A DNA stretch of 64,000 bases from Spisula solida. Lineage: Eukaryota; Mollusca; Bivalvia; Venerida; Mactridae. The position numbers and the translations under genes are program-made. The DNA is taken from NCBI GenBank assembly GCA_947247005.1, contig OX365959.1, positions 33,686,148 through 33,750,147 on the forward strand, in the 5' to 3' direction. The notes below the pieces were generated by a model. It saw only the letters and a program-made list of their open reading frames with translations. It searched no databases and was not told the DNA's origin. Shown one piece after another: positions 14,377 through 27,500 of this stretch (position 1 is the first letter of the stretch; every line of letters begins with the position of its first letter).

Positions 14377-17300
14377 ATTATTGTATTGTATAGAACTCCA
14401 AACCATTGTATAACAACGGTATACAACAGTTTTTCATACACATGTAGTTAATTTCTTAAACAATACGTCTAACGTTTATGCAATCTTTTACGACCCTCGT
14501 TAGTCATTCATTTCATTACCGTGCGCAGGTGAATGTTAAGATTCAGTTGCATTAGACAAATATTTAATGAAATATAGACTCTATATAATATACTTTGACA
14601 TGTTTAACTCAAATTGTGTAAATAGCTGTTTTCACGATGTATGTTTATTTAGCAATAATCTGTACACTGGAAACTACTCAAAGATCATTGAGAACCTCGG
14701 AATACATTGTACATCATATTACCCTCCATACCTTCAAGTAATATGATCTAATCTGCTATTGTATTGATACAATGGATATGCGATTAATATTTGAAATGGT
14801 AATCTCAACTGCTCTGTGGTTTTCAAAACGTCTTATTTCTCACACTTGTATCTTCGAAACTGTACGAACATATATATTTAGGTCTTTGTATTCCTTATGT
14901 CTATGCCTCGGTTGAATCATTTTGGGAGTATCAAGTATCACAGAATTACTGTCATTTTGGACAACTCTGGCATTGTATAAATTATGCCAACCAGTTGTAG
15001 AATTACGAATGTTCATGTACATCTTTACGCTGAACACCAAAGCAATGGAACCAGAACCAGAACCAACGTGATGACTTTAGTATATTTTCTGGGTTCTGAC
15101 GCTACTATAACCATAGTTTAACTAGAGACCACGAAAACCTTCAATTTTTTAAACTACGGTCGAACCATTGCTAGTTCGATTTTATTCTTGTTTCATCTTG
15201 AAACTATTCAAACGGAAACATGGGTTTTGGCGCCCGGAGAAACCAGATATGTGCAGATTATCGAACCAGACTAGACTATAGTTAATGTCAAACCCAAGTC
15301 GGTGTAGACTGTGATTTCAGGAAACACTATTCGAAACACTACTACAAACTAAGTAACAATCATTAGTTCACCAATTTAATTTTCTAGTATGACATTTACG
15401 AGTATATATAAACACTTGCAGTGCATGTTAACACTAAACCGAATATAGTATCTTAATATTTTGTTGTACATCGATTTTGTATTAATGACAGCGTGTATGT
15501 CTGTCTTCCTTGTGAATACAATATAGATAAGCATTTAGTGACTATATAGCTGATGCACATTTCTTCTTGTCCTAAACCGTACAATGATGTAGTATGATGA
15601 CAAAATACATTTATCAATACCTGTGACATTTTCCAACCATTATGTGTGATCGACTTACAATTAAATGGATACATATGACAGTTCTGTTCACTTTAATGTT
15701 TTGTTCTGAATGTGAATGTTTCATACAAGCACTCATAATGGCTTTGTTAAAATGCTGTAGGGATACACGTACATGGAGAATGTGACATTGGTAATATTGA
15801 CTTGAATATCATTGGACATATTGATAACGAAATTAACGAGACAGAGTCTCTGCATTTGGTGCTTTTTGCGAAAATTAACGAAATTTACTTCTTGATGGTA
15901 TTTGAAAGAAATGTATCAACTGAGAGTTTCCACGAGTGAATGAAATGTACCTACCTATTTTAATTTGCTATTAAATCTAAGCAACATTTGGAATGTGTAA
16001 AAACGGTTTCGTTCATAAGTTCTAATTAACATATTTGTAGTATATAATGAAACTTCATGTTAGAAGACTCGATACATGCAACAGCCAATTTTTGGTCACA
16101 AGACACGTCTAACGGTAGATTTACGTATTTGTAACCTATTTAATATAGCATATACGAGGCCCGTCTGTGCATCTGACAAAGGACTGTTTGTGTGGCTCAT
16201 AAATTTTAGTCTAACTGCTTAAAGTTCCCGAAAATAAACGAACGCCCCGGCCGGTAATACTCAAATCAATTTACCGAATAGGTAAATAGTAGTGTAAATT
16301 ATCGAATGCTAGTTTTATAAATTATAATTGTATACATATTGAAAGATCTAACTGTACTACTGAAGTTTACCAATATCAACTTATTCCTAAAGCGTTGTTT
16401 TGTCCGAAGGTGCACTTTGTTAAACGAAACAAAATGGCTTGCCTCTTACAGCCACCTTCTCGAAAAATAAAAAACACGGAATTTACAGCGTCTAACATGT
16501 GAATGTGGCTTTCAGATGTTTTGTGTAGATGATTATACAACTAAAATATTTAGACCTCGTTCAGTCATGAGAGTACATGTCATTGTGAACATAAACATTG
16601 CAATGCTTTTATTAAGTTCTTAATTTATTATTACATAAATGAGTATGTACATAGGTCAGTGAATAAAGTTTTGGTTTTCACTGTTTTTTATGATAATATT
16701 ATACATTATCTGTATACAAGCGACATACCTAAATAAACCGACTTATGGGGACCTCATATATTTCGCCTTCATCACAGCAATGTCAATCTAGTTAATCACG
16801 GATTATAACGGTTTAAAAGATGACAGTAAAACATCACTGGAATACCAGACTACTTCCCTGTGTTAAAGTGTCTGAATTCGTGTAATACAATAAAGAATAA
16901 ACTTTATTAAATAGAAAATTAAAAACTATGATATTTGGAATTGGAGCAGGTAGGATGTATTATACATGTAGTTCTGTGTAAATTTTTACCAACATCTGAT
17001 GAAAAGATTTTCTGAAATTTAAAATTTAGACGACTTCTTTCGCCGCAAACAACCAATACAAAAACATCGACCGAATGAAAAACTGAAATTTATATATCCC
17101 AGTCAAACTTGGAATGAACCGGTGTGTCGTCAGAATAACGATTCGTGGTATGTTGTTGACGTGCAGTGTATTCTGTTTGCATTCAAAGTGCAGTCCATAT
17201 ACAGTTGTGAGGGTGGCAATGTTTGCTGTTCTCGGAAACTTGCATGCACTGGACCCGTAAACTGGGCGGAAGTTCTATGTAACCTATTAAGTATTCTTTT

Positions 17301-17929
17301 CATACTCAGAGTATTTATGTTTAAATGTCCACTAACAACTTTACCTAGTACTTAACCTACTTCTAAAATAAACTACAATGCAAATAATTCACAATTTACG
17401 TACATTTATATACTAGTAAAACGTGATGTCAATTAAACTTTCAGAAATATTTTTTAATTTTGTTCAATGGATATTAAAACATGTTTATACACATTATGCG
17501 CCTATATTATTTACAGTTTCACCATTCTAAGAATCATCAGGAGTTCTACATTATATAAGTGTGCATATGTAGGCTATATTCAACAGTCAAACTATTTCAA
17601 ATACTTGTAATGGATCGAGAGCTCCAAGTACTTGCAAGCATGTTTCTACAATACTTTATCATCAAGTATTTTAGTGACATTCATTCTGACAATTTCGTGT
17701 TATTTTTCCAAACCACAAAATTGCACTCGGAAAGACGCCGTTAGACGATTTTCATGAACAGAAATAAAGACAGATGTAACGCCTTGACAGCGATCAAAAC
17801 AATTAGAAAATGTGTCGCTTGTAACACAATCATTTGGACTGAAATTCTCATTATCGCATACATGTACGACAGGCAAGTATTGAAGAAGCCGTTTGGAAAT
17901 TACAGCACTAATACTCCATTCACACGAGA

Positions 17930-18740
17930 GTCGGAATGAGCCGGAATGCCGTAGGAATGGCGATTCGGGTTATTCTAGTATGTTCGAAGTGTATTCCGTC
18001 TGCATTCCGAGTGCATTCTCTATAATAATAATTTATAGTGGTAATTTTTTCGCATGATCTAAACCTAAAATGTATATTCACTAAAATATTCCAGATCACA
18101 TGACATCGGAATAGCCGGAATGTCGCCAAAATGTAAAATTCGATTTGTATTCTTGTTTAATCGAAGTGCATTCTTAAAAGTATCTGTCTTATTCTGTTTG
18201 AATTCGTTGTAGATTCTATATATGCCGGTCCATTCTTGCAGCCTCTTCGACTGATTTGCGCATGTTCGAAACTTTCGAGATGCATTCGAAGTCGAGTGAA
18301 ATTTCGAACGACAATCGAAGTTTATTCTTCCTACATACTGATTACATTTTAAATATTCTTACGGCATTCTGACACCATTCAAAACAGTACTTAAAGCAGT
18401 ATAAGTACTGATATTAAACACACTGCCCGTGTACAACCACGTGCAAAATCCCGTACAAAACGGTCCAATGCTTGTGTGTACCGTACTGTGAAAACATATG
18501 AGTGCCTGTTCCCCGCTATCATTTCAGGCGTATTCGAGTCATATTCGAGTTATGTTCGAATATTATTTGAATTGTATTAGAACTGAATTTGAAGTATTAC
18601 AGCGGCATTTTGAAAAAGCTGTAATAATTTTAGTCAATTCGAATTACTATTCGGAATGTGTTTCGAATTTTTATTCTTTCTTCATTCTGACTTATTGGTG
18701 CTCATTCCGGCGGATTCGAGATCCGTGTGATTGGGAAAGA
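17930..18740. repeat. ATTCG/TTCGAA-rich low-complexity region in block copy 2
   Basis: It is dense in CATTCCG, CATTCGA and TTCGAATT words on both strands, absent from copies 1 and 3. The words recur at irregular spacing, so it is not a clean tandem array. A minus-strand frame at 17,920-18,129 and a plus frame at 18,498-18,764 follow from the biased composition. Confidence 0.4.
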
Positions 18741-19676
18741 GGATGTTTGCAGCGTATAAAATAGCAAGTTCTCAATTACACTTATTATACGTAATACTAG
18801 ATCACAGGCTTTTCCTAGAAAACACAGCTTTGTCTTTCAAATAAGAAAAACTGCTAAGGTGATACACATTCTCGTTACTGTTGCTCTAAAGCGACTGTTA
18901 AAATCTGTTTTTGTGCGATAAGAAATTAATATTTATATGGAAACAATACTGTTGTTAACATTACTTATGTCCTGTCGGTGTTCTCTTTTTCGCTTCAATT
19001 AGATCAATAACTGTCAAACCTGGTTTACTAGAACTCTGCCGATTCAAATTTATATTCATAGCCATTTACATGACGTCAAGGTTTGTTAAGGGAGTGCCAA
19101 GGGCCTAATATTTCTTATTTCAACTACCTGTGTTTTCTGTCGTAGTTTTCTCGCCCTTAGCCTTTGCCGATTCTATTCGTATTCAAATAAGGCATTTCGT
19201 TAAATAGATAAATATTCATGTAGCATTGTATTAGCATCGATTATACTGGTATTCCTCTTTTCTATTTTTCTTATTTAGAACTCGGAGAAGAAGGCGGCCG
19301 TGGCATGCTATTGATTTCATTTCATTTTATATTTTCTCATTCTTCTATAGAAACCACTTACTATAAAAATATGACAACGATATATAAGTACAACAATATC
19401 ATCCTGATATAGTAATACGAGTAACTAGATCTATCATATTATATAACTAAATTAGAAGGTGATGCATATCCCCAGAGACTGTCCTGACACAGTGTGTTGC
19501 GTTCTTATTCCTTCACACATTATGAACCAAAAAACCAAACGGCAAACCCGTACTGAAAATTTATGCAAGCATATCACGCTGCTTGGTATCAAAGAGTGTT
19601 GTCAGTTTTCGTTGACATTCGACCTATGATTAACGGGAAAGTATGTCTACAGACGAACGGACAGAATCGACATATA

Positions 19677-19925
19677 GCTGGCTTAGAATTAGAAGGTCGT
19701 AAGTACTACTTACTACCTAACAAGGCTCGTGCATTTTTGAAATCTGCATCTCAAGGCGCTTCTTATGACCCTATTTTGATGAAATTCGGAAATGGTCATG
19801 TTGACCAAACTGAAGTTTAAACAGCTTGTTTTTCCATAAGTAAGGAGTAGTATTCAGACAGATTTGTCTTGTTTTCTCAAAATAATGATTTTGCACTTAC
19901 TACCTTCTAATTTCTAAGCCACCAA
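19677..19925 (+). mobile_element. Short inverted-repeat element related to 61,215-61,488
   Basis: It begins AGCTGGCTTAGAATTAGAAG and ends CTTCTAATTTCTAAGCCACC. The interior matches the element at 61,215-61,488 along its length, including AATCTGCATCTCAAGGCGC and TAAACAGCTTGTTTTTCC. The open frame at 19,563-19,820 runs into the element and is not conserved at 61,215, so I do not regard it as a gene. The exact left boundary is uncertain, because a similar end also occurs at about 19,445. Confidence 0.55.
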
Positions 19926-21779
19926 TATATTGCGAGTCACATGCATGTGCATATTAATATATTGTTCCATAATTTGTCTATATAATGTTTGATATCCTTG
20001 ACACGGACGAACATAGATAGTTGATTTAAACGACGTTGTTTTATTATTTTGCTTAAATTGAGAGTTCTCTAATATTCACCTTTGTGATCGGTTTATTATG
20101 TGTGTACATCAAAGGCATGTAAACATCAATGCTAAACTAACGGACCATCTGGATAATTAGGTTATTATTTGCCAATTTTATTGATTTATTCAAAGCGCCT
20201 TTTTGTCATGTTGGCCTTCCGAATTATACAAATAACGGAAAAGACGAACATTTAATTAATAAAATTTGTACGCTTGTTAAATAAAAGGTACTCGCAGCGT
20301 CAATTTACTTTTTGTCGAAATAATAAAACATGCTTACACTAATGAACTGAAGTTCTGATCAATAAAGCAAATTGAGATGAGTCTTTAAATCAAAGTACTG
20401 AAGTACTATTACTGGGGGGAAATTAATACTCTTGGTAATATTGGGTTTCATCTTTAATGGTTATGGAATCATCACAATAACAGAGCTCATGAAGGCAATG
20501 CACCTACTGCAGTCCTTAGTAATGTGCCACATTGTGTGATCGTTTTTTTCGTTTTTCACTCACATTACTTCATAAGATGTTTTTTAAATGAATTATCAAA
20601 CATCGAATGACCAATGTGCCTGTGGACATCAAGACATACCATAATAGAATAGAATAAAAACATTTGTTAAAACGTTTCCGCGCTAATTATTTAGTAGTAT
20701 ACCTAAATATTAAATCGGATAGAGGATGAATGGGCGCAAGAAATAATAAAAGATACAGCGTCTAAAAACTAAAACAAGTCTTAATTCCACAATTGTTCAG
20801 CTGCATATCTAAATTATAAACCACCCGGATATGGTACGATTAGCGAGAACGACTAAAATAGGGGTCGAAACACAAATGCACGAATGGTCTCAACTTTCGG
20901 CGGGAACATTGTATATGCAGCTATGTGCTGATAATCTGTGGTAGTCTAATGGATCAAAAGTCGATCAATACTGTTAACATGGGCGCAAGAAAATAAAAAA
21001 ACTATAAACTGAAAACTACACAGAGTCCTTTTTCCATAACTCTACCTGCGTACGAACTGGATAGAGTACGAATAGCCCGAACGAATCCGATGGGGACGAA
21101 ACACAAATAACTGATATGGTCTCGACTTTCGGCCGGACAAATTTATGTAACAGCGCTGGGAAAAGGGTCGTTCTAACGGTAGACCAAACATATTCAGCTG
21201 AAGATCTCTGGTAAAGTAAATGGAATAATGTGGATCAATACTTTCAACAAATGCAACATATTGTAAATAATGAAAAAACGCACACGTTAGATTAGGAGTT
21301 TTTAGCTAAATTGTAATATGAATGTTAAAACCATGAATTATGTAAAGTTCGTCTGCTCAACAGGTTACTTTTAACAGTGACATTTTTATCGACCCTCAAA
21401 ATTCATTAGTTAATTTACAGCGCGTAGGAATTTATTTGCACAAATACATTTATTCATTTAAAGAAACTTACAAAAAGTTCACACATTACAAACAAATAAA
21501 AGATAATTCAATTGTTATAAACAATTTTTCTTAAAAATGGTTGAAAATTTCAATATTTATTGAGATTTGCAGGCACTTCTTTCTTGCTCGAATGGATTGG
21601 TTGTGGAGAAATTACATAGTTAAAATCGTAGTGATTTCTGAGATGGTATGTAACACGAAAACTGGGGGTTCCCCCCAGTAAAAAAAACAATCACACATCG
21701 ACCTTTCATCGCATATTCACCAATTAAACTGAATTTCAAGGGTTCTGATTCACAACTCTGGATTTCCATGAATGCATAT

Positions 21780-22561
21780 TCCACTTAAGTTGATACTTAA
21801 GTATTAATGTGTTGTAACATGTTCTACAAGTTATTTATGCAATACTTACTAAAGGCAATTTTTGTATATAAATCTCTTAACAACATTTTTACAGAATACA
21901 TGTCAAACCTGTTTAAAGAATCAGACAACAGATATTTAAGATTACACTCTAACAACACACTACATGTACCAAAACCTCGTCTTGAATTTTGTAAATAATC
22001 ACTAGCTTATTATGTACCAGTTATATAGAACAATATACCATTAAATATACGCCAGTCAACTTCTTTTATAGCCTTCAAAAGGTCTTACCTAGCATGGTTC
22101 TACTGTGATTGACAAACATAATGTAAATGTATTCTGACATTTTGTGATTAATTTGACTATGTAACGTAATATATTTCAAACTAAGATGCATTATTATGTA
22201 GACTATAGTTAGATTTTCATTACCTGTCGGGGGTCTCCTTGCCTATTTCACTTACGGGTACGTGCCCGAACACTAATAGTTAATTGTAAATGACTCCTAT
22301 GAAAATTACTGTAGTACATTGAACAACTATACCTGTTTCTTCCTCAGTGGCCCATCTAATAAATACTCAATGGCAAAGTACCTGCAACAGGTTGAAAAAA
22401 TTAACTTATAATATTGTTATATTTTTTTGTTGTACTTCTGACTGTTTATTGTTTATGTCATACGATTTCTGTACACATGTTTTTGCATAGAGGCTCACAG
22501 GGAAGACTGGGCTTGGCCAACTGTGTCGCCTCTTAATATAAAGTCGTTATTATTATTATTA
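21780..22561 (+). mobile_element. 5'-truncated LINE: last ~100 codons, 3' UTR and (TTA)n tail
   Basis: The peptide at 21807-21998 has VYKSLNNIFTEYMSNLF, RYLRLHSNNTLHVPKPRLEF and, past a stop, a continuation resembling SLAYYVPVI and NNIPLNIRQSTSFIAFKRS. This is the usual extreme C-terminus of CR1/L2/Jockey-like reverse transcriptases (VYKCLNN, then LYVPRPRTEF). A non-coding 3' region follows and ends at 22,547-22,561 in a TTA microsatellite, the typical tail of such elements. It is a normal 5'-truncated insertion, unlike the LINE at 11,329. It sits inside block copy 2. Confidence 0.65.
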
Positions 22562-24589
22562 CTCGTGACACCTCATTTCCGATGATATTCATCGTCACTT
22601 TTAGTTATCATTTACCTATTTTGAACGGCGCAAAGAAAGGAAATGTACTGCTATCAGTTTGTCGGCTTTGAATATCCGCGGCCAGGAATATATCCAGACT
22701 GGTTGACTGTCATAAAATTATGTCTAATATATATGAGTAGTACTTACAAAATAATAACGGCATTTTCTTCTCCGCTTGCATGTTTGGAAAATACTGTATA
22801 TTCTATCTTTATGTTCGCAGAGAATTTCAAAATCACTTTCAGACAATTTCTGAACTTCAAATCACGTGAACAAACTAATTTCCTACAAAATGAAGATATA
22901 TGTGACAATCTATCAAATCAGACAGAAGTGATTTTGACGTATATAGTATGCAGTGTGCATTTAGCATATAATGTAGACAAGCATTTTACATAATACTTCA
23001 GAAACCGCTGATATATTGCTTCCGAATTCTCCAAAACTCAGACACAAAACGACTTACACGCGAATAAAAGTCAAAACTAAAAGAAAAATAGTTATATTTA
23101 ACTTTTACGTCGCATTTCTGGAGACGTACATACACCAAACAGCTATCTCATTAAAAAAGCATGGCACATAACGAAGTGACTGTCAAATGATCACGCATAT
23201 ATATCAAACATACTGTCTGGATTTAGTGGCGTTCTACGGTATGGGAAACCTTAAGGGTATTATTGTTCCAATAGCTGGAATTATTTCCATTTTCTTTATA
23301 GTTTTATATGTAAATAATCTGCCAAATGCTGTTTGTTAGTCACATTAATGTTCATGTCCAACTGATTTTTGTTTGTCTCAATGAATGTTTGAATATACAA
23401 TGACAACATATTGTGGGGATGTATGAATGAATAATCCATATGCTAGTAATTATGAACCATAATCCCTAACAAACAGAGCATACTGTCAACGCGAGCTGAA
23501 ATGTCCCTCCTCTTCTTTTGTATTATTTAGCAGTAATTTGCATTCCAAAGTTAAACTTGACCTGGTGGCATTTGAAAACCACATAATCAGCAATTTTCTT
23601 CAACACCGAAACGGACGGAAGTTTATTCCACATTATCCTAAAATAGTGTCCGTGTGTCCGTTCTTTCTTAAATGACATTATAGAGTTTTTTGTTTCTTCT
23701 TTTGTTTCAAGCAACAGAATGAAATAAATACAAAAATGATATATTGCCCGCACCCAACCACCGCGTCTGAAGCCGTACTACTGTCTATCCATAAATCAAG
23801 TTAAAAGTTTCATTACATATGCGTTAAGATCTATATATACGAGTTATAAGGCTAATCGTTAAAGGCAGTCAATCTATCCATGTAATATATGTAGCATATT
23901 AACGTTATGTAAATTCGCCCATTAAACAAACAGATTTGTCTTACAACTGCATTAATATTAACCTCGACCTATAAAGGAGCACATCAATAATATTGAATGT
24001 AGTTCAACCATCGATATTGATTTAAACTATTTTAATGAAGACGGAATGTAGTGTTTGGAGAAAATATTTTAAACATACCAGTATGTATTGTATCAAACTG
24101 ATTATAAAGTTTTATGTTTGAATTGTAATTCTGTAAAGGACTTCAAGTCGTGAACTAGTCGATCAGTTAAACTAAACATTAATTAAAAAATAAACAAACC
24201 TTATACCATTAGTGGACAATGCATGCAATTCTTAACTGATTCAGATTGTGTCAGATCGATTCCAGAAAATGTAGACCTAATAATATTATTTGGAGAACAT
24301 CATTTGGAGTTGCGAACTTACACACATGGGGTTCCTTAATTGTATTTTTGTATCACTTGTTTATAGTTCCGCTAAATAATGATTACCCGGTTTTATCGTC
24401 ACTAGTAACTACTACAATGGCAAAGGACTTGTCTGTTACGATACATCACTATGCCGATTTGAACTAAATGAATGTTTTCTTGCAGGTAAAAATGACATTT
24501 GATACGAATTGTGTAATTCTAAATGTTTGCGTTTATGTTGATTGTAACGAAATTAGAAATAACAAACTTCCAAGATTATCTATAACACT

Positions 24590-27500
24590 AATGGTATAAA
24601 TTGCAGTACAAAAACAAACACAATGTTGCCTATATTTTCGTTATGTATGAAATCAAGGACAGTAACATTTGCCTATAAAAGCATTCAAACATTTGGCACA
24701 ACATATAAAGTTTACATGCTCCTAAATATTTAGAAACGATAAATATAGCCGAGTTTGTGAGGTTTTTTGTTTTGCAATTTATCGCGCTAGAGTTATAACG
24801 CATATGTAATATTTTTCGACCCTGGTAATCGTTTATTGCATTACCGTGTGCAGATAAATGTAAAGATTCAACTATATTAGACAAATATTTAATGACATAT
24901 AGACGCTACATAAAAAACGTCGTCATGCTTAACTCACATAGTGTAAATACCTGTTTTCACGAACTTAAACGTGATAAGTATGTTAATATTCTGTTGTACA
25001 CCGATTTTGGATTAATTACAGCTTGTATGTCTGTCATATTTGCGGATACAATATCGATTAGGATTCAGTGAATACAGCTGATGCATATGTTCTCCCGGTC
25101 CTACAATGGTGTCATATGATGACGAAATACATTTATCAATACCTGTGACATTTTCTAACTAATATGTGTGGTCGACTTACAATTAAATGGATACATATGA
25201 CAGTTCTGTTTCACTTTAATGTTTTGTTCTGAATGTGAATGTTTCATACAAGCACTCAGACTAGATTTGTCAAAATGATGGAATATTCATCCAGAATGTT
25301 GTCATATGTAATTTTGACGTGAATATCACTCGACATATTGATAACAAATTTAACGAGGCAGGGTCTCTGCATTTGGTGCTTATTGTGAAAATTGACGAAA
25401 TGTACTACTTCGTAGTATTTGAAAGTAATATATCAATTGACTACAAAATCATCGACCGAAGAAAAAATTATAATATATATTTATCACATAAAATAGGCTC
25501 TGGGAGTTTAATAAACCCATTACATAAAAGTTATAATACACACGTGTAATAAACATGCAAATGAGGTATTTACAAGGGCGAGTCACTTTATTTATGTATT
25601 CATACACGTTGTCAAAAAAGTAAAAGAATACATTTTTAGAATAGAATAAATTCTATATCCGATTATGAGCACTCTAGGGCATGTTATAATCACACAATAA
25701 CAGCTGTACAAGAACTTAAGAGATATGACTGTAAGTAAACATGACGGTAGGTCCGTTAAACGTGGGTACGAATAAGATCGGGACGAAATGTACATACCAA
25801 ATATCTGGCATCTACACAAACACAGCATCGGATGTTGATTTCATTGTATAAATCCGTTAATTTTGAGTAATAAAGACGATTTTCCTTGCTTATCAAGTAC
25901 TTGCATCGTGTACAATCAGTTATATTCAGACGAATCGCGAATAAATTCACGCGGAAAACCTAGTTACTTCCCCTGTCCTTGGTTGTTACTAAAACCCGGA
26001 ACGGAACACGGAACAGAACAGAATACGTTGTGTTGCTGCGGTCCTAGATTTAATTATTTACTTTGTAAAGCGTAGTTTTACATTTGCAGGATTTTAGATA
26101 CCCTAAAAATATTATTTTCAAAGGCAGAAAAATTAACATATTGGAGTATACATTGTTGCACTATTTTCTTAGCTCTTTCAATGAACCGCTTTACTCCTAT
26201 GGAGTTTATTTGCTAAAGGGGAAGTGTGTGCATTCTTGACAAACTTTTACTGTGTATTTAGTTTATGTGATAAAAAGAATCTTACATTCGTGTCATTCCA
26301 TATTAAATTTATTAAACTCGTTGAATAAAAGTGATAAAATGCTCGACAGAGCCTCGCATTTTATCATTTTATCCAACTCGTTTAATAAATTCAATATAGA
26401 AAGACACTCATGTAAGATCCTCTATATCCCAGCCACACTTGAAATGAACCGGTGTGTCGTCAGAATAACGATTCGTGGTATGTTGTTGGGGTGCAGTGTA
26501 TTCTGTTTGCATTCCAAGTGCATTGCATATACAGTTGTGAGGGTGGCAATGTTTGCATGCACTGAACCCGTAAACTCGACGGAAGTTCTATGTAACCTAT
26601 AAAGTCCATATTCTTTTCATACGAGTATTTATGTTAACATTTCCACAAACAACATTACCTATTTAACCTACTTCTAAAATAAACTACAATGCCAATATTT
26701 CACAATTTACGTACATTTATATAGCTAAAACGTGGTGTCAATTAAACTTTGAGAAATATAATTTTTTTCTCTATGGATCTTAAAACATGTTTATACACAT
26801 TTGGCGCCTACATTATTTGCAGCTTCATCACTCTAAGAATAATCAGTAGTTCTACATTTTATAAGTGTGTATATGTGTTCTATATATTCAACAGTCAAAT
26901 TCAAATGTTGTTTATCGATTGAATGTTCCAAGTACTTGCAAGTATGTTTCTACAATAATTAATTATCAAGTATTTGAGTGACAATTCATTCTGATGATTT
27001 CGTTTTTATTTTTTCAAACCACGAAAATGCACCTGTTTGCATTCACAAGGGGTCGTTAATTGGATTTTAGTGAAAAACGCCGTTCCTGAGCAGCGATTAA
27101 GACAGATGTATCGCCTTGACAGCAATACAAACAATTAGAAAATGTGTCGCTTGTAACACAACTGGAAAAAAACGTTGTTTCATTTGGCCTGAAATTCTCA
27201 TTATTGCATTCATGTACGACAGACAGGTTTTAAAAGAAGCCGTTGTTAATTAAGGGCTCTGAGTTTTTTGGCAGCGTATAAAATACACATGTAGCAAGTT
27301 CTCATTACAAATGTAGAATACGTAATACTAGATTACAGGCTTTTCCTATATAGCACAGCTGTGTGTTCCAAATGGAAAAAACTGCTAAGGCAATACACAG
27401 TATCGTTACTGTTGCTTTAAAGCGAATGTTCAGACTGTTTCTCTGCGATCAGGAATTGATATATAAGGAAATAATATTGTTGTTAACATTACTTTGGTCC

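Larger units (their letters stand above)
14400..24540 (+). repeat. Large dispersed block, copy 2
   Basis: It is the second, diverged direct copy of the block at 1-9,900, starting immediately after the truncated LINE. It holds material not in copy 1: an ATTCG-rich stretch at about 17,930-18,740, an inverted-repeat element at 19,677-19,925 and the LINE 3' end at 21,780-22,561. It lacks the equivalents of about 3,500-4,900. No host gene was recognised. Confidence 0.7.

Noticed and set aside
19563..19820. 85-codon ORF as a gene
   Set aside because: It overlaps a short inverted-repeat element whose other copy at 61,215 does not keep the frame.
22643..22993. 116-codon ORF as a gene
   Set aside because: Part of it is repeated in block copy 1 near 8,580-8,800, where the frame is broken.
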